Of a stretch of 64,000 bases of DNA, positions 23,701-31,869 are shown piece by piece. Every line of letters begins with the position of its first letter. The stretch's first letter is position 1. The position numbers and the translations under genes were made by a program. The notes under the pieces were generated by a model. That model was not told the DNA's origin and made no database searches. It worked only from the letters and a program-made list of their open reading frames with translations. The stretch spans positions 31,711 to 95,710 of the forward strand of contig CAYWXK010000010.1 of NCBI GenBank assembly GCA_964462515.1. The letters are read 5' to 3'. The stretch is from CAYWXK01 sp964462515 (GTDB lineage Bacteria; Planctomycetota; Phycisphaerae; Sedimentisphaerales; Anaerobacaceae).

Positions 23701-24250
23701 CGGGGCAGGAAATATTTTAGGGTCAGAGCAATCAGGCCATATCCAGACGGTCGGCTACCAGATGTATTGCGAGCTATTAGCCGATGCGGTTAAAAGGTTG
23801 AAAAACGAGCCGATGGAGCCGATACCAACAGCGGTTGTTGACCTGGGCTTTGCTACGTATATACCAAAAAATTACATACCTGCCGACAGGCAGCGGATGG
23901 ATATTTATCGAAAAATTGCCGTTGCAAGATGTGATGAGGACCTCCGGCAGCTTGAGAGCGAATTAGCAGATGTCTATGGCCCCGTGCCGGAGGAAGTGAA
24001 GTTGCTATTGGATTTGGCGGAGATTAGAATTAAGGCAAGCAAGTGCGATATAAAAAGTATCGTTGTTTCGGGACAGGAGCTGATATTTTCGTTCGGCAAA
24101 GAAATTGATGTGAAAAGCGAAAGTTTATTTTCAAAAATTCGCGGGAAAGTTAGAATGCCGGAACCGAAAACGGTATATTTGCGTTTGCCGGTGAACTATT
24201 TCGGGCCGAAAACGCTGATAAGCATCCTGCGGAAAATGTTTAACCGCTGA
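20765..24250 (+). CDS. mfd: transcription-repair coupling factor Mfd
   Basis: 1161 residues from GTG; no earlier or nearby ATG in frame. Domains in order: UvrB-like N-terminal module (1-390), CarD-like RNA-polymerase-interacting domain (about 500-565, LQEGDYVVHTLYGIGKF), superfamily 2 helicase with Walker A GDVGYGKTE (about 654) and DEEQ box (about 755), translocation motif region REIRGAGNILG-like (LEIRGAGNILG) and the C-terminal TRCF domain. It removes stalled RNA polymerase and recruits nucleotide excision repair. Two segments absent from ordinary Mfd, about residues 104-158 and 233-275, coincide with palindromic repeats inserted in frame. The following gene starts 65 bases downstream. Confidence 0.95.
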   Translation: MNLGRDKTISDIISRLRTAKSDERAVKVEGAWGSFAPLLASYISEKIARPILYISPHIDDADKVADDLRTFGGEKIELLPAWEGEEELADATDEIRAERLKLVLRRSSILRSNPDLPAFAKPVSVGKGRSGASSLRSRNYFGGVGTAKDESLVTRNAGQREQFIIAASVQALCQPIPKPEVIEQTCLQLEVGGKLSPEEAAAWLVENGFERVEKVDLPGQFACRGGIVDIYPPLTIGKLFPGEQNEMQSLADPVRSKAPEVAVSLSARTSNGAKAVRVEFFGDNIESIREINLDTQRSTQQIQNISIVSAVQGTTPEERELFLNILPPETIIIFEEPSTIQEVADVYLNRVEDAARLYSWTDIYKAAANFVQLHICRFATEADDFLKVDVKSVQQFQHKATSLWAGSKKAIEELVGEAKGGKEVLLYCESSAELKRVGEIIKQINGEIPTNFELLLGFINQGFVIDSLNTIVISHHELFGQYAVRRRMRPVWATSPVDTLSDLQEGDYVVHTLYGIGKFLGVETIQEKGGANEYLTIEYADSAKIQVSVRNIALVQKYIGTSPKRPKLSKVGSKRWQKQKEKVTASVQNLAAELLEIQAKRLATGGIAFGEDSNWQIEFEESFPYQETPDQISTAGEIKGDMQRPMAMDRLLCGDVGYGKTELGMRAAFKAVENGKQVAILAPTTVLCVQHGRTFTERFADFPVCIEILNRFKTPREAVDIIERTKQGKVDILIGTHRLLSGDIGFKDLGLLIIDEEQRFGVEHKERLKKLRTNVDILTMTATPIPRTLHISLLGLRDISSLATPPLDRRSIVTTVTAYNDELIKKAVIREMNRQGQVFFLHNRVKTIEKKAWEIQKLVSDARVAIAHGQMSKHELERTMIEFVLGRIDVLVCTTIVESGLDIPNANTIFINDADRFGLAELHQLRGRVGRYKHRAFAYMLLPKSRPITPLAAKRLKAIEEYSHLGAGFKIALRDLEIRGAGNILGSEQSGHIQTVGYQMYCELLADAVKRLKNEPMEPIPTAVVDLGFATYIPKNYIPADRQRMDIYRKIAVARCDEDLRQLESELADVYGPVPEEVKLLLDLAEIRIKASKCDIKSIVVSGQELIFSFGKEIDVKSESLFSKIRGKVRMPEPKTVYLRLPVNYFGPKTLISILRKMFNR
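21076..21240. repeat. in-frame repeat-derived insertion in mfd, segment 1
   Basis: Encodes about 55 extra residues between DEIRAERLKL and QREQFIIAAS. It contains CCAGCCTTCGTAGCC (21162-21176), shared with 51803-51817 and, in shorter form, 63411-63419, plus CTACTTCGGCGGAGTAGGC. The composition (Ser, Arg, Gly, Asn) differs from the surrounding protein. Borders are estimated from where Mfd similarity resumes. Confidence 0.65.
21520..21581. repeat. GTTAGAA palindrome inside mfd, segment 2
   Basis: 13-base perfect inverted repeat: CCCCGTTAGAAGT (21520-21532) and ACTTCTAACGGGG (21569-21581). It is read through in frame and encodes part of an extra ~40 residues between GIVDIYPPL and VRVEFFGDNIES. 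Confidence 0.85.
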
Positions 24251-24315
24251 GGCCGCAGAGAACGCAGAGAAAAATATCAAAATCGAAAAATAGAAAGGCA
24301 AGAGAGGGGTAAAAA

Positions 24316-24879
24316 ATGAACTGCCCCAATGAAACTACAAACGAAACAGATATAAATACACAAGGCCAAGGGCCCAAAATAAGCATACTCACGATAGCAA
24401 AAATAGCCGCAGCGGTAATCGCCTTTCTCCTGATAATCGCGATTCTTGGGCCTAGTCTTATTCATTTACGCGAATATCGCCACCGAATCAGATGCGCTGA
24501 GAATTTAACAGGGCTTGGAAAAGCCATGCTAATTTATGCCGGTGTGGGTGATGATAAGTATCCTATAGCGGATAAATGGTGCGATTTATTGATTGAGCAT
24601 GCCGAAGTAACCCCTAAATCGTTTCGCTGCAGGGGTGCACCTGAGGGTCGCTGCAATTACGCTATGAATAAGAACATAGAAAAGCTGGGGATATATGCTC
24701 GTCCTGATATGGTTCTGCTCTTTGAGAGCAAACCCGGCTGGAACCAGTCCGGCGGGCCGGAGTTATTGTCTATGGAGAATCATAAGGGCAAGGGCTGCAA
24801 TGTGTTGTTCAACGATTTGGGACCTGCGCGATTTGTGACCCCCAAACAGGTTGGGGAGTTGAAGTGGAAGGCGGAATAG
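24316..24879 (+). CDS. membrane-anchored protein with H-X9-DG-like C-terminal motif
   Basis: 187 residues. One transmembrane segment (about 26-50, IAKIAAAVIAFLLIIAILGP) follows a polar N-terminus, then an exported region with CAENLTGLGKAMLIYA, which resembles the RxxCxxNLKQIGLALxxY segment of planctomycete DUF1559 pseudopilin-like proteins. Near the end HKGKGCNVLFND is a variant of their H-X9-DG motif with one extra residue and no Gly. The prepilin cleavage motif is missing, so this is probably a non-pilin relative. A GAGAGGGG ribosome site supports the ATG. Function unknown. Confidence 0.7.
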   Translation: MNCPNETTNETDINTQGQGPKISILTIAKIAAAVIAFLLIIAILGPSLIHLREYRHRIRCAENLTGLGKAMLIYAGVGDDKYPIADKWCDLLIEHAEVTPKSFRCRGAPEGRCNYAMNKNIEKLGIYARPDMVLLFESKPGWNQSGGPELLSMENHKGKGCNVLFNDLGPARFVTPKQVGELKWKAE

Positions 24880-24909
24880 TTTTGAGTTTGCTTTGTAGAA
24901 AAGACCCAC

Positions 24910-25005
24910 TGTCATTTCGACCGAAGCGACGCGTAGCGCCGCGAAGTGGAGAAATCCACTCAAAAACAGATTTCTCGACTCGCCTGTGGCTCGCTCGAAA
25001 TGACA
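24910..25005. repeat. TGTCATTTCGA inverted-repeat element
   Basis: 11-base arms TGTCATTTCGA (24910-24920) and TCGAAATGACA (24995-25005). The interior has GGAGAAATCCACTC and GATTTCTCGACTCG, a second inverted pair. It is a palindromic, non-coding interspersed element between two plus-strand genes. Confidence 0.8.
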
Positions 25006-25072
25006 TTCTGAACTCTTTTCTATGGAGCATTTCGAGTTCTTAGTTTTGAGTCGGTGAAAGGTAGGTCTAAAA

Positions 25073-26200
25073 ATGAATAGATGGAGTCGGTGTATTTGGG
25101 TGGCGGCGGTGGCAGTGCTTTTTATGGCGGGCTTGACCTGGTCGGAGGATAAGGAGCCGAGGACACTGGAAATCGGGGAAAAGGCGCCTGATTTTAATCT
25201 TGTCGGCGTGGATGGGCGATTTTACAAGCTGGCGGATTTTGCGAACGCGAATATCCTTGTTGTTGTTTTTACGTGCAATCACTGTCCCACCGCCCAGGCA
25301 TACGAGGAGCGGATAAAAAGAATAGCAGCCGATTACAAGGAAAGGCGAGTCGCTGTCGTTGCGATTTCGCCGAACGACCCGTGTGCGGTGCGTTTGGATG
25401 AGCTGGGCTACACGGACATAAGCGATTCCTTAGAGGATATGAAAATTCGTGCAAAAGATAAAGGATTTGAGTTTCCTTATCTTTATGATGGAGACAAGCA
25501 AACGGTTTCTCGCAATTATGGCCCGGTTGCAACGCCGCACGTTTTTATCTTCGACAAAGAGCGAAAGCTGCGATACGTCGGGCGGGTCGATGATTCAGAA
25601 AAACCCGATAAGGTCAAATCTTATGATGCCCGTAATGCGATAGAGGCATTGTTGGCAGGGGAAAAAGTTTCTGTTGAGAAAACCCGTCCATTTGGCTGTT
25701 CTATTAAATGGTCAAGTAAGCGTGGGTCAGTGAAAGAAGCCTTAGCAGCGTGGGCGAAGGAAAATGTCAGTCTGGAAATGATAAATGCAGACGGCATAAA
25801 AGAACTTGTCAAAAATAATTCAGGCAAACTGCGGCTGGTCTATGTGTGGGCGACCTGGGGCGGCTGCTGCACGGCAGAATTTGAGAAGCTTGTCACCATA
25901 AACCGGATGTATCGCGGGCGCGATTTTGAGATGATTACCATAAGCGCCGATTCGCCTGATAGAAAGGATAAAGTCCTATCGTTTTTGAAAAAACAGCAGG
26001 CATCCTGCAAAAATTATCTATTTGATTCGGAGGATAAATACCAGCTTATGGAGGCGGCAGATAAAGATTCGCTCGGTGGCATTCCATACACGCTTTTGAT
26101 ACAGCCGGGCGGAAAAATTATTTACCGACAAGTAGGATTGATAGAGCCGCTGGAGCTAAAGAAAGCCATTGTCGGATACCTCGGTCGCTGTTACAAATAA
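25073..26200 (+). CDS. exported protein with two thioredoxin-fold domains
   Basis: 375 residues with a signal peptide ending near TWSED. Domain 1 (about 30-190) is peroxiredoxin/AhpC-TSA-like: GEKAPDFNLVGVDG, then FTCNHCPTAQAYEER with a CxxC, FPYLYDGDKQTVSRNYG and a cis-Pro TPHVFIFD. Domain 2 (about 225-370) is thioredoxin-like with VWATWGGCCTAEF (CC in place of CxxC) and a cis-Pro IPYTLLIQPGG. Single domains of the first type are common in planctomycetes; tandem fusion is less so. Probably periplasmic redox or resistance function; the substrate is unknown. Confidence 0.82.
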   Translation: MNRWSRCIWVAAVAVLFMAGLTWSEDKEPRTLEIGEKAPDFNLVGVDGRFYKLADFANANILVVVFTCNHCPTAQAYEERIKRIAADYKERRVAVVAISPNDPCAVRLDELGYTDISDSLEDMKIRAKDKGFEFPYLYDGDKQTVSRNYGPVATPHVFIFDKERKLRYVGRVDDSEKPDKVKSYDARNAIEALLAGEKVSVEKTRPFGCSIKWSSKRGSVKEALAAWAKENVSLEMINADGIKELVKNNSGKLRLVYVWATWGGCCTAEFEKLVTINRMYRGRDFEMITISADSPDRKDKVLSFLKKQQASCKNYLFDSEDKYQLMEAADKDSLGGIPYTLLIQPGGKIIYRQVGLIEPLELKKAIVGYLGRCYK

Positions 26201-26266
26201 ATGATGAAAGCATCGTGATGATTGGTAGATTAAGATAGAAAAATTGAATAAGAAGGAGAAAAATCT

Positions 26267-27301
26267 ATGCGGCTAAAAGCAGGCAGAGCCCTGATTTTGT
26301 TTTCAAGTGTGTTGCTGGCGATAGATTGTTTAGGGCAACCAAAGGCAAGTAAATCGCCACTGGAAGAGCTGCCAACGTATATAAAGCAGGTAACACATTT
26401 TGGAGAAAGGGCGGATTGGTCGCACGATGGCAAGCGGATACTGTTTTTAGAAAAGACATTTGGAGATGCTTATGAGATAGAACTTGCGACTGGTATTATC
26501 CGGCCAATGACGCACCATTATTTTCACGAGGGCTATACACGGGCGCTATATCTAAGTAATGGCGATATTCTGCTTTCAGGGGCACGGCGGTTTGATGCAA
26601 ATGACCCATGGCCGAGTCGAAGCGAGAAGAACGCCGAGCTTTGGGTATTGAAAAAAGAGTTGTCCGGCCCGCCGACACCATTGGGTGAAAAATGCTCCGA
26701 AGGACCAGCGGTCTCACGCAGACAGATGCGAATTGCGTGGACCTGCGGCGGAGCATTCTATATGGCAGACATTGTTTATAAAAATGATAAGCCGGAACTT
26801 GTAAACAGGAAAAAGATTTTAGATAAGAAGGATTTGCCCTTTGAATGCGGTCTTGAGACGCAGAATTTTCGGCCGTCTGATGAAAAGGAGCTTATATTCA
26901 GCGCTTATGAATACCAGGGGACAGAAGTTATGGGCATCAATTTCGAAACCGGCAAGGTAACAAATTATTCGCTGGCGCCGAATCAGTATGATGAGCCGGA
27001 AGGAATTTTTCCTGATGGCAGATACACGCTCGTTGAATGCGATAAGCACGACCCGAAAGGCTCGCAGCATGTTGACATTTACAGACTGGCCCTCGATGGC
27101 TCCGGCAAGACTGAACGCCTGACGAACTTTGCCGACTATCCGGACTACAAAGCCTCCAATCCCGTAGTCAGTGACGATGGGCGATTTATGGCATTTCAAA
27201 TTCCCAAAAAGAGGGACGTAGCAGGCATCGGCAGAGGAATCTTAGTTTTTGATTTTGAAATGTATCGAAGAACAAAAGCCGGCCCTGATGAGCGAAAATA
27301 A
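26267..27301 (+). CDS. exported TolB-like beta-propeller (PD40) protein
   Basis: 344 residues with a signal peptide (hydrophobic 8-22). PD40/WD40-like blades occur at RADWSHDGKRILFLEK near residue 46, in the middle (AVSRRQMRIAWTCGG, RPSDEKELIFSAYEY) and near the end (PVVSDDGRFMAFQIPKKRD). These are the strand patterns of TolB C-terminal propellers. No enzyme motif is seen. An AGAAGGAG site precedes the ATG. It follows the double-thioredoxin gene by 66 bases in the same direction; binding of a partner or ligand outside the cytoplasmic membrane is inferred. Confidence 0.8.
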   Translation: MRLKAGRALILFSSVLLAIDCLGQPKASKSPLEELPTYIKQVTHFGERADWSHDGKRILFLEKTFGDAYEIELATGIIRPMTHHYFHEGYTRALYLSNGDILLSGARRFDANDPWPSRSEKNAELWVLKKELSGPPTPLGEKCSEGPAVSRRQMRIAWTCGGAFYMADIVYKNDKPELVNRKKILDKKDLPFECGLETQNFRPSDEKELIFSAYEYQGTEVMGINFETGKVTNYSLAPNQYDEPEGIFPDGRYTLVECDKHDPKGSQHVDIYRLALDGSGKTERLTNFADYPDYKASNPVVSDDGRFMAFQIPKKRDVAGIGRGILVFDFEMYRRTKAGPDERK

Positions 27302-27354
27302 CGATTGCAATTTAGAGGGATTGGTTTTAGATTAGTGGCGTTTCCAAACTACAA

Positions 27355-27374
27355 CCCTGCAATAAATTGCAGGG
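27355..27374. repeat. CCCTGCAA-TAAA-TTGCAGGG palindrome, copy 1
   Basis: Perfect 8-base arms, flanked by ACAA and CTAAATA. Related copies are at 34592-34611 (which ends mnmG) and 43667-43687 (directly after rbsA). Confidence 0.8.
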
Positions 27375-27409
27375 CTAAATAATTATTTTATGGTGTCCTG
27401 GAGCAAGCT

Positions 27410-28000
27410 ATGGCAGAGGTCAGGCCAACACGCGATGAAGCGTTTTCGTTCCTGAAGGAATATAACAAAAACGAAGGGTTGATTAAACACGCCTTCGCTG
27501 TTGAGGCGGTGATGCGCTACTGCGCCCGCAAGCGGGGCGAAGATGAAGAAAAATGGGGCATTATTGGATTAGTTCACGACCTGGACTATGAGCAATTTCC
27601 GCAGCAGCACTGCCGCAAAACGGAGGAAATTCTTACCTCTCACAACTGGCCGGCTGAATACATAAGGGCTATCCTATCCCACGGCTATGGATTATGCACC
27701 GATGTTGAACCTAAAAGCGAGATGGAAAAGGTCCTTTACGCTGTTGATGAGCTTGTTGGGCTTGTAGCGGCCACCGCGTTGGTGCGGCCAAGCAAAAGTG
27801 TGATGGATATGGAGGCCAAATCCGTCAAAAAGAAATGGAAGGAGAAATCCTTCGCTGCGGGTGTGAACCGCGATGTAATCGAAAAAGGAGCGGCGATGTT
27901 GGGTGTAGAGCTAACCAGTCTTATCGAAGATGTAATTATGGGAATGCGTGATGTTGCCGACCAAATCGGGTTGAAGGGGAGTCCTGAAGTATCAACCTAA
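27410..28000 (+). CDS. HD-domain phosphohydrolase-like protein
   Basis: 196 residues. The HD metal-binding pattern is H27 (LIKHAFAVEAVM), HD in VHDLDYEQFP near residue 58, LSHGYGL near residue 89 and a later D in AVDELVGLV. The family is the small cytoplasmic HD proteins related to YpgQ/HDIG hydrolases and acts on nucleotides or similar phosphoesters; the substrate is not predictable. A TGGAGC site precedes the ATG. It is followed 49 bases later by the parvulin lipoprotein gene. Confidence 0.85.
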   Translation: MAEVRPTRDEAFSFLKEYNKNEGLIKHAFAVEAVMRYCARKRGEDEEKWGIIGLVHDLDYEQFPQQHCRKTEEILTSHNWPAEYIRAILSHGYGLCTDVEPKSEMEKVLYAVDELVGLVAATALVRPSKSVMDMEAKSVKKKWKEKSFAAGVNRDVIEKGAAMLGVELTSLIEDVIMGMRDVADQIGLKGSPEVST

Positions 28001-28049
28001 ACTTTCCAACAACATTAACAGCTTTTCGGTAAAGTAGGAATAAGCTAAA

Positions 28050-29243
28050 ATGAATCAGAAAAAAAGATACAGGAGTTTACAGAGACTTTCAGCCCTATGC
28101 TTTTTTGCTTTATGGTTCGTTACCGGCTGCGGCGACAGCGGCAAGTCGGCCTTGACAGAAAGTGAATTAGCGCGAATTGCTGTCGCAGAAAAAATAAGGC
28201 TTGTGGAAGCTGAAGGCGGGCTTGTGTTGATGGTAGGCGGCGAGGCTGTAAGCAGCGATGAGATTATAAAAGCGCCTGTGGAATTCGGCCGGAGCTATAT
28301 ATCGCCGCTGGAACATTTTGAACCGGTTGTCAAAACAAGCTCACTTACGCAATTCAAAGAGCGTGCCCGGGGCGAGCTAAAAGCGATTGTTTTCAACAAA
28401 ATATCGCAAATGTTGCTTTATCAGGAAGCAAAAAGACAAGCTGGGCCGAATATCGACGAATCTCTGGAAAAGGCGGCAGAAAAGGAAATGAGAAAATTTA
28501 TCCTCCGCTTCGGAGCAGATGAGGCCGAAGCCGACCAGGCACTTAAGAAAATGGGAATGGACCGCAAAAAATTCAAAGAACGCCAGAAAAAACTTATTCT
28601 CACACAATCCTATATAGCATCGAAAATGCCAAGGTATCGTCCCCCAACTTACCAGGAGCTGCTGGACCTCTATAACCAGATGAAGGACAAATCTTTCTTT
28701 AAGCCAGGGATAATACAGTTCCGCCTGATTGATATTGAAGTCGCAAAAGTGGGCATAACAGAACCAAATCAGACTTCGGCGAGTTCAGTCGAGCCGAACA
28801 AGTTGGAGGAAGCCAGGAAGTTAGCCGGCCAGTTAATGAGCCGAATCATAGCCGGAGAAGATTTCGCAGCCCTGGCACAGCAGTTTTCGCACGGGCACAG
28901 ACGTGAATTTGGTGGTTTGTGGCAGCCAATACAGCCGGAATCCCTCGCCTCGCCTTATGATGTTCTTGCGAGCGAGGCAGAAAAAATCCAGCCAGGTCAA
29001 GTTGCAGAACCGATAGAAACACCCGAGCATATTTTTATAATGAAATTAGAAAAAAAACAGCCGGCAGGCTACGAACCATTCCAGAATGTGCAAACGCAGA
29101 TTGAGGGCAAGATTTTTAACGACCGCCGCAACGAAGTTATCAATAAACTTAACGCCAAGCTCTTAGAGCAAACCGAACTTGGCCAAACGAATGAGTTTGT
29201 AGATTTCTGTCTGGAAAGAATCTACCAGATGAGCAACCAATAA
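28050..29243 (+). CDS. lipoprotein peptidyl-prolyl isomerase (parvulin/SurA-like chaperone)
   Basis: 397 residues. The signal peptide ends in a lipobox FVTGC (C27). A SurA_N-like helical region (about 45-200, starting VLMVGGEAVSSDEI) precedes a parvulin domain (about 220-350) with ARKLAGQLMSRIIAGEDFAALAQQFS and the FGGLW...IQPGQVAEPIETPEHIFIMKL core. The protein would be anchored in the envelope and assist folding of exported proteins, of which this genome encodes many. Charged Lys/Glu-rich linkers fit a SurA/PrsA-like chaperone. Whether isomerase activity is retained cannot be told from sequence. Confidence 0.87.
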   Translation: MNQKKRYRSLQRLSALCFFALWFVTGCGDSGKSALTESELARIAVAEKIRLVEAEGGLVLMVGGEAVSSDEIIKAPVEFGRSYISPLEHFEPVVKTSSLTQFKERARGELKAIVFNKISQMLLYQEAKRQAGPNIDESLEKAAEKEMRKFILRFGADEAEADQALKKMGMDRKKFKERQKKLILTQSYIASKMPRYRPPTYQELLDLYNQMKDKSFFKPGIIQFRLIDIEVAKVGITEPNQTSASSVEPNKLEEARKLAGQLMSRIIAGEDFAALAQQFSHGHRREFGGLWQPIQPESLASPYDVLASEAEKIQPGQVAEPIETPEHIFIMKLEKKQPAGYEPFQNVQTQIEGKIFNDRRNEVINKLNAKLLEQTELGQTNEFVDFCLERIYQMSNQ

Positions 29244-29401
29244 GGGGAGTGGGTGCTAATTATGAATACTTGCAAAGTATTAGAGACGAAGGTCGTTGCC
29301 TTTACAAAAAATATTGTAAATGAACCCAAAGAGCAAGAGTTGATGTGAGAAATCTCGGATTATAATTTGCAGAACGTTCTGAAATTTAGTGGGGTAGAAG
29401 T

Positions 29402-29800
29402 ATGGAAAACGCCAAGGTATTAATTGTAGATGATGACCCGGACCTGACCAAAGCACTCAAAGCTACGCTGGAAAGTAAAAATTATATTGTAATTACCGCA
29501 TCCAACGGCTCGGAAGGTATGGACAAAATCAGCACTGACAAGCCAGATTTACTCATTCTTGACGTTATGATGGCAACAGCGGAGGATGGATTTGAAATGG
29601 CCAGAGAGCTGAAAAATGACCCACAGTTCAAAAAAATGCCCATACTTATGCTAACTGCGATAAAAGGTAGAACAGGCATAGATTTTAAATCCAGCGCTGG
29701 CGACCGAGATTGGCTGCCAGTAGATAGCTTCCTCGATAAGCCCGTAGAGCCACAGGTTTTACTGGCAGAAATAAAAAGACTTTTGTCACCGAAGACTTGA
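29402..29800 (+). CDS. single-domain response regulator (CheY-like receiver)
   Basis: 132 residues, receiver domain only. Acidic pocket VDDDPD at residues 10-15, phosphoacceptor Asp in LLILDVMMA (about D55), Thr in MLTAIKG and the conserved Lys in FLDKPVEP (about 113). No output domain. The histidine kinase gene begins one base after its stop, so the two form a two-component pair. With no DNA-binding domain, the output is presumably protein-protein or a phosphorelay. A spaced GGGGTAGAAG site precedes the ATG. Confidence 0.92.
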   Translation: MENAKVLIVDDDPDLTKALKATLESKNYIVITASNGSEGMDKISTDKPDLLILDVMMATAEDGFEMARELKNDPQFKKMPILMLTAIKGRTGIDFKSSAGDRDWLPVDSFLDKPVEPQVLLAEIKRLLSPKT

Positions 29801-29801
29801 T

Positions 29802-31181
29802 ATGGAACAAGACCCTCAGAATACCAGACTTATCAAGCGAGCTTACTGGCTGATTAAACTGCGATGGACAGCCATAGCAGGTGTGTGCCTGGCTACTTTC
29901 TTTGCCCATAATATAATGGGGGTATCGGTTGAGGATGTTCCCCTTTATTGTGTGGCAGCAGCGCTTGTTTTAGAAAATATTATTTCATTGTTGTTGCTTA
30001 AACGTATCATCGGGGCAAGTTTTAATAATGCACCTATCAAGAAAATAATCAATTTTCAAATAACGGCCGACCTTGTGGCTTTGACTATTTTGTTGCATTA
30101 TTCTGGCGGCATTGAGAATCCCATTATTATTTATTTTGTGTTCCACATGATTATAGCCAGCATTTTGCTTTCAGTCCGAGAAAGCTATCTGCAGGCTACT
30201 TTAGCGGTGTTTTTGATAAGTCTTCTGGCTGTGCTCGAATACAAAGGAATCATACCTCATCACTGTCTGGAAGGTTTTGTCACCTGTAATATGCCTCAGG
30301 GTATTTTTTATGTTCTGGGTCACGTTTTTATCCTTGCTACTACATTGTATCTGGTGGTCTATATGACCAGCTCCATCTCCATACAATTAAGAAACCAGGA
30401 AGAAGCTTACAGACAGGCAAATATCCAGCTTCAACAGAAGGACCGCATAAAGGATGAATATGTTCTACAATTGACTCACGACATCAAAGGGCATCTGGCA
30501 GCTATACAAAGTTGCCTTAGCGTTCTTGCTAACGGAATAGCTGGCCCGCTTAGCGAACAACAAGACGACTTTGTTAGCCGTACACATGACCGCACCAAAA
30601 AACTTACTAAATTTGTAAAGGCCTTATTACGGCTGACAGAAATGCGGCTAAGCGATAAATTTGAAATGGATTTCTTTTCCTTAAAGGATACAGTCTCCAG
30701 CGCCATCGAATCGGTCAAGACCAAAGCAGAGGACAAAAACATAACTTTAAGTTCCAGCATCGAGCCCACAGTAGATAAGGTGTTTGGTAATCAGTTTTCC
30801 ATTGAAGAAGCGATAACGAATCTGCTGCTTAACTCCATTAAATACACGCCTGCAAATGGAACCGTTCAGGTTCAGGTCAAAGACAATGGCGAAACAGTTC
30901 TTGTGGAGATTTCCGACACAGGGATTGGCATACCCGCAAACGAAATAGATAAGGTTTTCGATGAGTTTTTTAGGGCAAGCAATGCAAGGCGTGTGGAAAG
31001 AGATGGTACAGGTCTGGGACTTTCCATAGCAAAGCAAACTATCCAAAGACATGGTGGCCATATATGGGTAGAAAGCCAGGAAGGCAAATGGACCAAAATA
31101 AGTTTCACGTTGCCCAAATATCCGTTGAGGCAAGCCGAAAAAAATCCAGATTCGGCTAATCAAATCATTAATTTGGATTAA
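29802..31181 (+). CDS. membrane sensor histidine kinase
   Basis: 459 residues. Six or so hydrophobic segments fill the first ~190 residues, followed by a coiled helix and the dimerisation/phosphoacceptor helix LQLTHDIKGHLAAIQ (His about 226). The ATPase domain has the N box LLLNSIKYTP, G1 DTGIGIP and G2 GTGLGLSIAKQ. It should autophosphorylate and pass phosphate to the receiver encoded one base upstream. No PAS, GAF or HAMP domain is evident, so signal sensing is probably by the membrane part. acpS begins 3 bases after the stop. Confidence 0.93.
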   Translation: MEQDPQNTRLIKRAYWLIKLRWTAIAGVCLATFFAHNIMGVSVEDVPLYCVAAALVLENIISLLLLKRIIGASFNNAPIKKIINFQITADLVALTILLHYSGGIENPIIIYFVFHMIIASILLSVRESYLQATLAVFLISLLAVLEYKGIIPHHCLEGFVTCNMPQGIFYVLGHVFILATTLYLVVYMTSSISIQLRNQEEAYRQANIQLQQKDRIKDEYVLQLTHDIKGHLAAIQSCLSVLANGIAGPLSEQQDDFVSRTHDRTKKLTKFVKALLRLTEMRLSDKFEMDFFSLKDTVSSAIESVKTKAEDKNITLSSSIEPTVDKVFGNQFSIEEAITNLLLNSIKYTPANGTVQVQVKDNGETVLVEISDTGIGIPANEIDKVFDEFFRASNARRVERDGTGLGLSIAKQTIQRHGGHIWVESQEGKWTKISFTLPKYPLRQAEKNPDSANQIINLD

Positions 31182-31184
31182 CAG

Positions 31185-31616
31185 ATGGAAATTGTGGCAC
31201 ACGGCATAGACCTTGTTGATTGCCCGCGGATAAAACAAATGATAAAGCGCCACGGCAAACGCTTTCTTAATAAGGTTTTTACAGCCGGTGAACAGGCCTA
31301 CGCCAAAGCAAATAGGAATAAGGTAGAAAAATTAGCAGGGCGTTTTGCTGCAAAAGAGGCCGTTCTCAAACTTATGGGCACAGGCTGGCGAGGCAAAATC
31401 GCCTGGACAGATATAGAGATAATAAACGACAGCACCGGCCAGCCTAAAGTTACCCTTGACGGCGAAGTCAAAAAGATTGCCCGCAAGCTCGGGATTAAGC
31501 AGATAAGCGTCAGTATTACGCATACGGCAAATTTCGCGATAGCATCGGCGGTTGCGATGTGCCACAAAGACTCGAAGACACAAAGTAGACAAAAAATTCG
31601 AAATCCGAATATCTAA
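31185..31616 (+). CDS. acpS: holo-[acyl-carrier-protein] synthase
   Basis: 143 residues, somewhat longer than the usual ~120-130. The motifs are GIDLVDCPRIKQM (Mg-binding Asp), GRFAAKEAVLKLMGTG (catalytic Glu-Ala-x3-Lys) and VSITHTANFAIA. It transfers phosphopantetheine from CoA to acyl carrier protein. The last ~15 residues (from about SKTQ) are encoded by an interspersed repeat (31600-31756) and are not part of the fold. It follows the kinase gene by 3 bases; the pairing looks positional rather than functional. Confidence 0.93.
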   Translation: MEIVAHGIDLVDCPRIKQMIKRHGKRFLNKVFTAGEQAYAKANRNKVEKLAGRFAAKEAVLKLMGTGWRGKIAWTDIEIINDSTGQPKVTLDGEVKKIARKLGIKQISVSITHTANFAIASAVAMCHKDSKTQSRQKIRNPNI

Positions 31617-31756
31617 ATCCTAAACAATATCAAATGCTCAAAATTTAAATTTTCAAAACGTTTTGATTTTGGTAATTCGGATTTGTCCTTCGACTTCGCT
31701 CAGGATGGTGAGCCTGTCGAATCATTTAGTATGTTGGATTTAGAATTTCGGATTTC
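31600..31756. repeat. long inverted repeat containing a nested CTCAGGATGG element
   Basis: The 21-base arms at 31600-31620 and 31736-31756 match at 19 positions (GAAATCCGAA...TCTAAATCC). Between them lie a CAAAACGTTTTG palindrome (31654-31665) and CCTTCGACTTCGCTCAGGATGG (31687-31708). The left arm supplies the end of acpS. A related GTTTAGGATTTAGAATTTAG string is at 45660-45680. Confidence 0.75.
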
Positions 31757-31869
31757 TCCGCCGTCGGCGGAGTAGATTGTCTTCAATTTCAATCTCCCAA
31801 AGCACATAGTGCCCTGCATAGCCTTTAGTAAAGAAAGCGACGTAAAATGCAGGCAGAAGCTTGATTTCT

